A stretch of DNA of 64,000 nucleotides, taken from contig NW_023601212.1 of assembly GCF_014898055.3 (NCBI RefSeq), positions 57,772,329 through 57,836,328 of the forward strand. The letters are read 5' to 3'. Below, piece by piece: positions 44,781 to 54,265 of the stretch; the first letter of the stretch is position 1; every line of letters starts with the position of its first letter. A program made the translations under genes and the position numbers. The stretch comes from Talpa occidentalis (lineage: Eukaryota > Chordata > Mammalia > Eulipotyphla > Talpidae). A model generated the notes under the pieces. The model had not been told where the DNA came from. It saw only the letters and a program-made list of their open reading frames with translations, and made no database searches.

Positions 44781-46003
44781 CTCTGTCTTCTGGGGGAGCT
44801 TTCTGCTGGTTTTAGGCAGTTTTTACTGAAGAAATGTCCCTGTTCTCAAATGGCGAAGCGGGATGCAGTCCCTGCGCCTCCGGTTTCAGGCACACTCTTC
44901 TGCGCCCCCGGTCTGCCCCGGACGTGGGTGCCTGCTCCCTCTGTGGGCTCAGACTGCTGGTCGGAAGGGGCCTGGCGTGGAATAACTTCCCGGCTGGCCA
45001 CTGGGTCCTGCAGAAGCCTTCTGCCCTTTTCAAGCAGTCTTAAGAAATTTCCCGTTTTATGGGGTGTTAGTGACTTTTTTTTCCTGGTCGCTAGGTGGCG
45101 CCAGAGATCTCTCCTATTGTCCTTGGGGGGCTGTTTTTCGCCTCCCCCCACCCCGTGGGACAGAGAACAGAGCGGGAATGGTAGGGTACACCTCAACAGC
45201 TTTGGGGTGCTGTGTCTGCCTTGTGCCCCACCATCGTGGAGAAACCACGCCCCGAATTTTCGTGCCCCGGGTCTCAGTTCAAAGCCCTCAGGTCCAGGAC
45301 GCGGGCTGTAGCCCAGTTCAGTGGCGCGGGAGTGGCGCCTTTTGCACCGCTCCCGTGCCTGGGCGCCTGGTTCCTGCTTACTCAGGGAGGGACCTTCACC
45401 TCAGTGAGGACCTCCGCGCGTCTCCCCGCAAGCCTAGGTCGTCTCCCCGCAAGCCTAGGTCGCAGGCGCGGGGACCTGGGCAGCCGGGATCCCGGTCCGC
45501 GGTTTCTTTTCAAGCGCGCCAAGCGCGCAGCTTTCCGCGCAAGCTTACCGGCAGCCCGGGCTGTGTGCGCGTCTCCGGGGTCTTTGTTCTTCTCTAATGG
45601 CGCCCGGAGCCGTTCGCTCACCGCCGCGGCGGATCCTGCAGGGTTCGCCTCAGCTCCCGTTCACAGGGTGTGGTGGCTGCAATAGTTCCTTTCCACTCAC
45701 AGTCCCGCTTGCTGCGTCTCCTTTGTTCTTGTTGGCTGTTTTGGTTTGTTGTTTTCCTCCTCTCTGCCGGGTCGGAGAGTGCCGCCTCTGTGGGCGGGGG
45801 AGGGGAGCAGGGTTCTGCGCTTCCCTCCCTTCTGGTCCTCTTTTATGGCCACTTTCTTCTTCGGGCAGTTTGCTGGAGTCGTCCGTTTATCTTCCGTGTC
45901 CCAGTTCTCACTGGGACCTGCCGCTTTTCCTCCCTATTAACTTTTTTTAATGGGAGATCTTACTCGCAGCATCTCCTCGCCGCCATGTTGCTCCGCCCTC
46001 TCT
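44781..46003 (-). promoter_or_regulatory. Young LINE-1 5' UTR, CpG island and promoter, inverted
   Basis: About 1.2 kb, GC-rich, with many CpGs, the only CpG-island-like stretch in the window. On the minus strand it begins 'gagggcggagcaacatggcggcgag' style sequence at about 46,003 and runs to the ORF1 start. In LINE-1 the 5' UTR is an internal pol II promoter, and in several mammals it also has antisense activity. The first bases contain aacatggcggc, a YY1-like motif. Its 5' end abuts old ORF2 at 46,004. Open frames on both strands here (45,064-46,005 and others) are by-products of the high GC. Confidence 0.88.
45421..45462 (-). repeat. 21-bp tandem duplication in the LINE-1 5' UTR
   Basis: tctccccgcaagcctaggtc plus one more g is repeated exactly at 45,421-45,441 and 45,442-45,462. 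The older 5' UTR copy has a single equivalent ('gacctaggtttgtggggtga' near 43,531). Confidence 0.95.
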
Positions 46004-48344
46004 GAGTACACATTTTTCTAAAGCGCACATGGATCATTCTCCAGAATTGATCACATACTGGGCCACAAGACAAACATCAACAGGTACATGAAGATCAAAA
46101 TCATTCCAACTATCTTCTCCAATCATAAAGGCATCAAACTAGAAATAAATCATGAAAAGAAAACAAGGAACCTTCCCACTTCATGGAGATTGAAATCCAA
46201 ACTACTGGAAGACCACTGGACAAATGAGGAGATCAAAGAAGAAATTAAAAAATACTTTGAGTTGAATGACAAGGAGGACACCACTTTCCCGAATGTATGG
46301 GATGTAGCAAAAGCAGTAATAAGAGAAAAATATATAGCAATACAGGTTCACATCAAGAAACAAGAAAGAGCTCAAAGAAACAAACTAATCTCACATCTCA
46401 AAAGAGCTAGAAAAAGAACAACAAAAAAAGCCCCTAAAGCCAATAGAAGAAAGGAAATAATAAAAATCAAAGCAAAAATAAACGAAATGGAAATTTAAAA
46501 AAACAATCCAAAATATCAATGAAACCAAAAGTTGGTTATTTGAAAAAATAAACAAAATAGACAAACATCTAGCCAGGCTCACAAAGAAAAAACAAGGGAG
46601 AACACATATAACTAGGATTACAAATGAAAGAGGAGAAATCACAACAGACTCAGTAGAAATCAGGAGAATAATCAGAGATTACTATGAACACTTATATGCA
46701 AACAAATTCAACAACCTAGAAGAGATAGACAAATTCCTAGAATGATATAATCATACAAAGCTGGACAAAGAAGAAATAGAACAACTAAACAGACCAATTA
46801 CAAGCAGTGAAATTGAGGCAGTAATCAAAGCACTCCCCAAAAACAAAAGCCTAGGTCCAGATGGCTTCACAAATTAATTCTATCAAACATTCAGCATTGT
46901 ATTAGTGCCTATCCTACACAAACTCTTCCAAAAAATTGAAAAAAAAGGAATACTACCAGATACGTTCTACAAAGCCAACATTACACTAATACCAAAACCA
47001 TGCAAAGACAGCACAAAAAAAAAAAAAGAAAATTACAGGCCAATCTCCCTAATGAACACTTATGCAAAAATCTTCAACAAAATCCTTGCCAACAGAATCC
47101 AACAATGCATCAAAGGGATAATACACCACGATCAAGTAGGATTCATCCCAGGGGCACAAGGATGGTTCAACACACTAAAATTGATCAGTGTAATCCAACA
47201 AACCAACAAAAACAAAAATAAGAACCATGTGATCATATCAATAGATGCTTAGAAAGCATTCGACAAAGTCCAACATCCATTTATGATGAAGGCCCTTGAA
47301 ATTCTTGGGATAGAAAGAACATACCTTAACATGATAAAAGCCATATATGACGAATCCACTGCCAATATTATTCTCAATGGCGAAAAGCTGACGGCCTTTA
47401 AGATCAGGAATAAGACAAGGATGTCCTCTCTCACCACTACTCCTCAGTATAATACTAGAGGTCCTAGCCAGGGCAATAAGACAAGAGAAAGACATCCAAG
47501 GAATCCAAATAGGGAAAAAAGAAGTAAAACTATCACTATTTGCAGATGATATGATAATATACATAGAGAACCCTAAAAACTCCACAGAAAATCTACTCAA
47601 AATAATCAATCAGTTTAGTAAAGCAGCAGGATACAAAATCAACACACAAAAGTCAGTAGCCTTCCAATACACAAACAATTAATCTGAAGAAGAAGAAATC
47701 AAGAAAACCATCTCTTTTATGATTGAAACAAAAAAAATCAAATTGGGAATAAAACCTAACAAAATAGGTGAAGGACCTATACAAAGAAATTAAAAACACT
47801 GTTAAGACATAGAAAAAGACACAAAGAAATGGAAAGACATCCCCTGCTCATGGATTGGAAGAATTAACATTATTAAAATGGCCATCCTACCAAAAGCAAT
47901 ATACAGATTCAATGCTATTCCAATAAAAATTTCAATGACATTCTTCAAAGAAATAGAACTAGAATAGAAAATGGAACCACAAAAAATCACAAATAGTCAA
48001 AGCCCTACTGTTGAAAACAAAGGAGAAAGGAGGTATCACACTTCCAAGCTTCAAGCTATACTACAAAGCCATAATAATTAAAACAGTTTGGTATTGGAAC
48101 AAAAACAGATACACAGACCAATGGAACTAAATAAAGAGCCCAGAAATAAAGCAACACTTATATGGACAACTGATCTTTGACAAAGGAGCAAAGAACATGC
48201 AATGGAACATGGACAGTTTGTTCAATAAATGGTGCGGGGAAAACTGGACCTCCACGTGCAAAAAAATGCAACTAGACCAGTAACTCTCACCGTGCACAAA
48301 AATCAACTCAAAATGGATAAAAGAATTTGACATAAGACCTGAAA

Positions 48345-48418
48345 CCATATATAGAAGAAAATACATAGAAGAAATATATAGAAGAAATATATAGAAGAAA
48401 ATATATAGAAGAAAATAA
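48345..48418 (+). repeat. Tandem expansion of 'atatagaagaaa' units within ORF2
   Basis: Five imperfect units of 14-18 bases (tatatagaagaaaa, tacatagaagaaa, tatatagaagaaa and so on) replace the single 'aaatacatagaaggaa' present in the other LINE-1 copies at 7,420 and 14,230. Confidence 0.9.
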
Positions 48419-48944
48419 AGGTAAAACACTATAAGACATACATCACAATAACATCTTTAAAGACTCATCACCCAAAGCAAAGATAGTCAAGGAAAAGATA
48501 AACACCTGGGATTACATCAAACTGAAAAGCTTCTGCACAGCAAAAGAGACATTAACCAAAACAGAGAGACACCCCACTGATTGGGAAAAAAATCTTTGTG
48601 CTCCATTCAACTGATAAGGGACTGATCACAAAGATACACAAAGAACTCACAGAACTCAACAAAAACAAAATAAACAATCCAGTCAAGAAATGGGCAGAAG
48701 AACTTAAAAGACATTTCTCCAAAGAGGAAATGCAAATGGACAACAGGACAAGGGATGTTCAACATCCCTTATCATCAGGGAAATGCAAATCAAAACCACA
48801 ATGAGATACCACCTTACACCAGTAAGAATGGCACAATCAAAAAAACAAGCAAAAACAAATGTTGGCGCAAATGTGGTGAAAAATGAACTCTCCTACATTG
48901 CTGGTGGAAGTGCAAATTGATCCAACACTATGGAAAGCTGTCTG

Positions 48945-49000
48945 GGGTTTCCTCTAAAATGAAGTTTCCTCTAAAATGGAGTTTCCTACTAAAATGAAGC
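48945..49000 (+). repeat. Triplicated ~18-base unit within ORF2
   Basis: 'gtttcctctaaaatgaa', 'gtttcctctaaaatgga' and 'gtttcctactaaaatgaa' follow one another. Other copies of this LINE-1 region have one. Confidence 0.88.
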
Positions 49001-49341
49001 TACCATATGACCCAGCAGTTCCAATCCTAGGGATCTACCCAAAGGACACAAAAACATTGATTCAAAAGAACACCTGTACACCTTTGTTTATTGCAGCACT
49101 ATTTACAATAGGTAAAAACTTGAAACAACCCAAATGCCCAAAAATCGATAACTGGATCAAGATGTGGTATATATACACACTGAAATATTATTCAGCAATC
49201 AAAGAAGATAAACTCATGCCATTCGCAGCAACGTGGATGGAGCTAGAAGAAATTATGCTGAGTGAAATAAGCCAGAAGGAAAAAGAAAAATATTGCATGG
49301 AATATAGGAATATAGGGGAACCAAATAAGACATCAGTGTAA

Positions 49342-49601
49342 AACAAAAAATAACAGTACAAAACACAACAAAGCAAAAACAGACGATTATAAATCAGAGA
49401 CATACTGCAGGGGAGGAGGAGGGAGAGGGATCAGAGGGAGGGAGGGAGGAGCACAGGGGACTGAGGTGATGGTGCATGGGTGCATTGATAAAGGAAACTC
49501 TTTGGGGACTACACCTGAGGGGGTGGGGGAAGCAAATATTGTTTAAAAATGAGCGATGATGTAATTTTTTTAAATAATGTAAAAAAAAGAAAAAACAAAC
49601 A
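49342..49601 (+). mobile_element. LINE-1 3' UTR (old type)
   Basis: Contains 'aatcagagacatactgcagg', a G-rich GGAGGG tract at 49,410-49,455, 'gactacacctgagggggtgg' and an A-rich tail ending 'aaaaaacaaacaaaa'. The antisense of this type appears at 10.6, 21.5 and 23.8 kb. Confidence 0.88.
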
Positions 49602-49689
49602 AAAATAGAGATAGCCCATCTACCAACAAAAAATTATGATTCATTCAAGACTCAGATTTTTGCTGGCATTTTTGAACAATGATATATTT

Positions 49690-49951
49690 TTTAAAGATTT
49701 ATTTATTTATGCATACAAGAACTGGGGTACAGGCCAGAGGTGAGAGTGCTGAGAAGATTCACCAGAGACATTGGGGAACAGAATAGGCAGATTGATGGAA
49801 ATACACTGCTGAGGGGAGCAGCAGGCGAGACAGGAGAGGTCTGCTGTGCAATGTGGGTAGCTCCCTGGCCAGCCGGGGATTGAACTTGTGCTGCATAGGC
49901 TATAGATAGCTTCACAGTGCTGTGCTTAACCCCTTGCCACCTGGGAGGCTC
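49690..49951 (-). mobile_element. tRNA-derived SINE, type A, inside Tigger1
   Basis: The reverse complement begins 'gagcctcccaggtggcaagg' and ends with AAATAAATAAATCTTTAAAA. Flanks 'caatgatatattt' and 'cacaatatatactt' fit a decayed target-site duplication. Tigger1 sequence lies on both sides. Confidence 0.9.
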
Positions 49952-50165
49952 ACAATATATACTTAATTAAGGTATGTACATGGGGTTTTTAGACATAATT
50001 ATGTGCACACAGCAAACATGACTTTTATATGCACTAGAAATCAAAAAAAAAATTGTGTGACTCATTATAGTGAGATACTATCTTTATTGTGGTGGTGGGA
50101 ATTAAGCCTGCAATGTATCTGAGGTGATCCTGTTGCTCAAATTCCAAAGTGGAGAAACTGAAACT

Positions 50166-50350
50166 AAGTAACTATAAGAAAGTGAAAATCAAAATCAACA
50201 AAAAACTATGAACCAGAGACAATTTTTGGGGGTGGGGGGCGGGAGGGGAGGGATTGGGGTCAGAATTGGGGGGTTGCAATTGTATGGGGAATATAAAAAT
50301 AAAATTTATTATTTAAAATAATAAAAATAAAATAATAATAAAAATTCAAA
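50166..50350 (+). mobile_element. Short 5'-truncated young LINE-1 3' UTR
   Basis: Begins 'actataagaaagtgaaaatc', contains the G-rich tract at 50,226-50,263 and 'ttgcaattgtatggggaat', and ends in AATAAAATTTATT and an AAT-rich tail. Only the last ~180 bases of a LINE-1 are present. It lies 33 bases past the Tigger1 end. Confidence 0.9.
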
Positions 50351-52050
50351 TAAAAAAAAAGAAGTTACGTATATCAACACTTAACTGGAACATAAATGTC
50401 TTGGGGATTGTCTCTCATGAAACAACTTCGCTACATTTCTGAAATTCTAGCTAGTGATCTAGCCTACTCCAAACATCACTCACTACTCTAAAACCATAAA
50501 GGGAAGAGCTGTGAGGACATTTTTTAGGTCAACTGAGATATTCAGAGGGGCAATCTAATAGATAAGATGCCCTGGTTCCTTTTCAACCTCTTATGGAGTT
50601 TGTTTTGATTTGGGGGTTTCTCTACATACTTCAGTTTACTCAGAAGTGGACCTAAGCATTGCCTTAAAACTTTGCTTAGACACAATGGGAAGATTCCAGG
50701 TGCCTGAAGAGGTTTTTGACTGAAGGAAATTAAGAAAGAAATGTAATAGTAAAAGATTATTTATTTCTGACCAATCTTTCATGTGTAATAAGAGAGACAA
50801 TTCAACAAGATTCAAACTTGGCTGGCCGAACCCCAGAATCTGCTACTATACAGTACATGGTCCTGTTGTTGAGTTTCCACACATTTCAGGAAATGTAAAA
50901 AGTGAACCCTCCATGTGGCAATGAATGGATTGTCTGGTATTCATTTGACTATTAAAAAGCCTGATAATTTAAGAAGCAAGTTCACAGTTGAACAAAGGAA
51001 AGAAAATATATGCATATACTCCAGTTCCTTCCCCCTTTCCCCTTCTTTCCTTTAACCACCCAACCACTTTATCTCCCTTGACCTCCAACTCTACTCTCCC
51101 CTTTACTGTGGGTTACTGACTTACTGATTCTTCAAAGTAGAAGAATACTGCCTGCTGTGCAAAGATGATATGGTTTTCTCAGCAAACAAATAATTGGAAA
51201 TTTTTTTATTTCTCAATCTCTCCTGCAGCAACTGCAATGAAGCATAGGTGCATATTTCTTTATTCTTTTTAGACTAAGGCTTTCATGCTGCTCTTCATGC
51301 CAGTTGCAAAGAGAGAAGTCACTTGGACCCACAGAGTTAGCCCATTCTAATTTCCTGGGAGCCACATTTCCCCAGTCACATGATGACAGGCATCTTCGGG
51401 CATTATTCTTATCTGCATCCCCTTTTGATTGTCATCCTTATTGTCTCCTTCTCTAAAATCATCTGCTTTATCAATAATTGTATTATGTGAAACTAGTAGA
51501 CCAGATAAGCACGTGAATATATAGGCAAGGGAGTCTACTAAAGGATTTCTGGTTACAAACTTCTCTTTTTGATCCACAAAAGGTAATTTTGACATTATGG
51601 AAGGAAGCAGAATATGAAATGAAATGGAGAACCAGAGACAGACGCTCAGACATAGCATCCTCCACCTCCTACCAACCAGTGTGGGCAGATAGTTGTAGTT
51701 GAGGAAACAACTAGGAGTCAGATGACTTCTCTTTGGGTTCTCCAGACAATCAACTATTTTGTGACTTGAGATAAGATTTCTCATCCATAAAATAAAACGG
51801 TTGAAACCAGTGATTCCAAAAGTCTGGTTAGGGCAATCCATGATTCGGAACGTGAGTAGGCTCATTGTGTCTTGCCAAATTTACCTTGGTTGTACCTTGC
51901 TAGAGATATGCAATGGCTATTTTCAAAATCACTTTCTTTTACAATAGCTCATGAAAGAAGGAATGGGATTAGACTCAAAAATTACCTTCTTATTTCAACA
52001 CATGAAGATTGACTGAAAAGAGGTTATTGTGAACAATCTCTTTTCTTCTC
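50351..52050. other. No recognisable feature
   Basis: About 1.7 kb of unassigned DNA. The minus frame at 51,347-51,865 (172 codons, from an ATG at 51,865) is the longest open frame in the window that I cannot tie to a repeat. It has no domain, signal or motif I recognise and could be chance. Listed so that it can be checked. Confidence 0.4.
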
Positions 52051-52065
52051 AAGAGTCAACCATCT

Positions 52066-52346
52066 ACGGGGCCTCCCTGGTGGCACAGGGGTTGAGACGC
52101 AAACTGTGAAACAATCCACAGCCACTGCAGCACAAGTTTGATTCCTGGCCGGCCATGGAGAAACCCACATGGAGGGACAGACCTCTCCTGTCTTGCCCGC
52201 TGCTCCTCTCAGCAGTGTACTTCAGTCCGCCTGCCTTTTCTGTTCCCCGCTCTGTCTCTGGTGAATCCTCTCACCCCCACCCCCCCCCCCGCATCTCTGG
52301 CCTATACCCCAAGTCTTGTATGAAATGAATAAATCTTTAAAAAAAA
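52066..52346 (+). mobile_element. tRNA-derived SINE, type A, with 12-bp target-site duplication
   Basis: Head gggcctccctggtggcacag, box B 'caagtttgattcctgg', a C run at 52,276-52,290 in the body, and tail 'gaaatgaataaatctttaaa'. Perfect repeats agtcaaccatct lie at 52,054-52,065 and 52,347-52,358. Confidence 0.93.
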
Positions 52347-52358
52347 AGTCAACCATCT

Positions 52359-52866
52359 CCTTCTTCATCAAGAATATCAAGGTATAGTCTCTCTCAAATT
52401 CCTGCCTGCATGCCAATAACTCATCTACCCTCCCCTCCTCCCCTCCAGCCTCTTCCCCTACAGAAAGATGTATCTTTTCTGCAGATCATATCTGCCACTG
52501 TTTCTGGAGTTCCAAAGTCCATTTTCTCCTACATTCACAGTAGGGTAATCTTTGATTATTCTTCTTCATTAAAAATTTTCCAAGATAAAATAATGCCAAC
52601 CATTGTCTCAATGGCTGAAAATAAAGTAATAAAGTTAGTTTTTGTTTGTGCTTAGAGAGTCCCAAGAATGATTCTTTAAAGCATTTAGTTTTGCAGAAGA
52701 GTATTGTTGAGGACTTTGTTCACTGCATGATAGTGATCCTTAGAAGAAATTTCTGTCCTGTATGATTGTCTATCACACTTCTCCTGGACAGTTGTTCATT
52801 TTTATCTTAGAAATACTGTGAGTATCAGCCACATAACAGCATATCCCCCCTATTTAAGTTTATTGT
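52359..52866. other. No recognisable feature
   Basis: About 500 bases. The frame at 52,410-52,655 has no family signature. Confidence 0.45.
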
Positions 52867-52882
52867 AAGAATTACAGAGATA

Positions 52883-53158
52883 GGGTACTCCCTGGTGGCC
52901 CAGGGGTTAAGTCTCAGTGCTATCACTGCTATGGTCTGAGTTTGATCCTCTAGCCGGGGAGCTAACCCACATGGTACAGCAGAACTCTCCTGTCTCACCT
53001 ACTGTTCCCCTTAGCAGAGTATTTTAGTAAATCCACCTGTTCTACTCCCCACTCTGTCTCTGGTGAATCCTCTCACTCTCCCCCAACCCTCTGGTCTATG
53101 CCCCAGTTCCTCTATGCAAAAAAAAAAAAAAAAAAAAAAAAGAAACTATATTAAAAAA
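52883..53158 (+). mobile_element. tRNA-derived SINE, type C, long poly(A) tail
   Basis: Starts gggtactccctggtggccca with 'ggggttaagtctcagtgctatc'. The body is followed by 'cccagttcctctatgc' and an A run of about 24, without TCTTT. Flanks 'aagaattacaga' (52,867-52,878) and 'aagaattataga' (53,159-53,170) fit a target-site duplication. Confidence 0.9.
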
Positions 53159-53170
53159 AAGAATTATAGA

Positions 53171-53640
53171 ACTAAATCTGTGATCTAATCCTAGCACTCT
53201 AATGTAAATGCACTCAGCTTACACACTGAATTCACCACTAACTTAACCTTTTCCTACCTGTCTTCATTTTCATTATTTTCACTTTGTTTCCTCTTTCTTA
53301 TTCATATGTATTGGTTTCTTTTAAAGCATTGTGTCATATAAAAATATATACCTTCAATCCTATCTGTAATAAGGCATGATATAATCAAGCCCTAAAAAAA
53401 AATGAATAAAAATTTCTTCCAGAGGCCCTTTATTTTGAATTATGTGTATAAAAATGTGTAAGGATTTCTCCAGCCATAGAAATATATAAGAAAATTAATA
53501 TATAAGAAATTAAAATTAAGGAAAGGATTGGAATAATCTTAGAAAAAGATTCCTTATAGGAAGACCACAACTGCACAGGCCATCTTCACTATGTGTCCTA
53601 CTGAAACTACCTGACAGACTAGGCATCTAACAAAAAGTAA
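53171..53640. other. No recognisable feature
   Basis: About 470 AT-rich bases with no assigned repeat. Confidence 0.45.
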
Positions 53641-53644
53641 CTTT

Positions 53645-54265
53645 TTAAAAATATTTTTTTTTACTTTTACAGGTAATATGGTTTACAGCACAATATTTGA
53701 TCCAGAGGTATAGGTTTACACCGCCTTAGCTGTGTATCACCATACCACACCCACCACCAAGGCACCCATAGTCCTGTGTTACAGCCTATTCCACCTGCTC
53801 CCCACTTTGTTTTCTCCCACCCAGTCCCAATCTTATAACTTCAATTCCACAATCATATTTCCAGGGTTTGTTATCTGTTTTGTTTTGTCTGACCCTTTCC
53901 TTTATTTCTTCTTATTACATATATATGTGAAACCATCCTGTATTTGTCTTTCCCCTTGTGCCTTGTTCCTTACAGTTCCACCTATGTTGTCACAAAGGGG
54001 AAAGTTCATCATTTTTTATAGCTGATTCATATTCCACTATGTATATATACCACATTTTTCTAATCCACCCCTGTGTGTTTAGTTACTTAGATTGGTTCCT
54101 CAACTTGACTATTGGAAATAGTATTGCAATGAAAACAGGAATGCATAAGTCTCTTTGAATCAATGTTTTTTGCATTCTTCAGATAGATACCCAGAGGTGG
54201 AATTTTATAATCATTTGGTAGATCAATTTTAATATTTTGAGAAAAATCCATACTGGAAAAAATTT
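53645..54265 (-). mobile_element. Old LINE-1 3' end
   Basis: The plus strand is the antisense of a LINE-1 3' UTR and ORF2 end: 'tttacagcacaatatttgatcc', 'atccagaggtataggtttac', 'tgattcatattccactatgt', 'caatgttttttgcattcttc' and 'agatagatacccagaggtgg'. The frames at 53,732-54,158 are antisense shadows. Confidence 0.75.

Larger units (their letters stand above)
46004..49341 (+). pseudogene. LINE-1 ORF2, decayed, lacking most of the endonuclease
   Basis: Resumes at the end of the endonuclease domain with TFF*SAHGSFSRIDHILGHK (stop at about 46,018), then LEINHEKKTRNLPTSWRLK and KKYFELNDKEDTTFPNVWD. The reverse transcriptase follows: [10 protein letters not shown] (46,980), [10 protein letters not shown] (47,127), IDA*KAFD with an in-frame TAG (47,243) and the [12 protein letters not shown] catalytic motif (47,540). 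Another in-frame TAA lies at about 46,874. The C-terminal part runs 48,480-49,341 and ends NIGEPNKTSV. Several frameshifts occur. Residues equivalent to the first ~180 of ORF2 are missing except for 11 codons at 44,060. Confidence 0.9.
43001..49617 (+). mobile_element. LINE-1 (old) with internal rearrangements, 16-bp target-site duplication
   Basis: Direct repeats aaaatagaggtagccc (43,001-43,016) and aaaatagagatagccc (49,602-49,617) flank it. They are a duplicated piece of the Tigger1 host sequence, so the whole block entered as one LINE-1. The element is full length at its 5' end (43,017), has a 5' UTR to about 43,729, then the ORF1 C-terminus (43,730-43,988), the ORF2 start at 44,060, a break at about 44,090, ORF2 again from about 46,004, and the 3' UTR to 49,601. 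The block 44,090-46,003 is a younger LINE-1 segment in the opposite orientation. Confidence 0.9.
40695..50132 (+). mobile_element. Tigger1-like DNA transposon (pogo/Tc1-mariner), with nested insertions
   Basis: The left end 'agacatacctgattttattg' is followed by 'ggatactgcgtttcttgcaa' and 'ctatcggtgccatttttcaac'. The right end 'actcattatagtgagatac...gtggtggtgggaatt...ctgcaatgtatctgaggtgatcctg' matches the other Tigger1 terminus, with inverted similarity to the left end. The interior follows Tigger1 order to 43,000 and again from 49,618. Interrupting it are SINEs (41,564-41,855; 49,690-49,951) and a LINE-1 (43,017-49,601). The TA on the left (40,693-40,694) fits the family's target preference. 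It is an old relic, long dead. Confidence 0.88.

Noticed and set aside
45064..45950. Long overlapping open frames on both strands (up to 177 codons) as possible GC-rich genes
   Set aside because: They lie in a LINE-1 5' UTR, where high GC content removes stop codons. The same region in the older copy at 43.0-43.7 kb is not open.
52276..52290. C run as a possible regulatory motif
   Set aside because: It is an expansion of the CACCCCC stretch normally present in the body of this SINE family.
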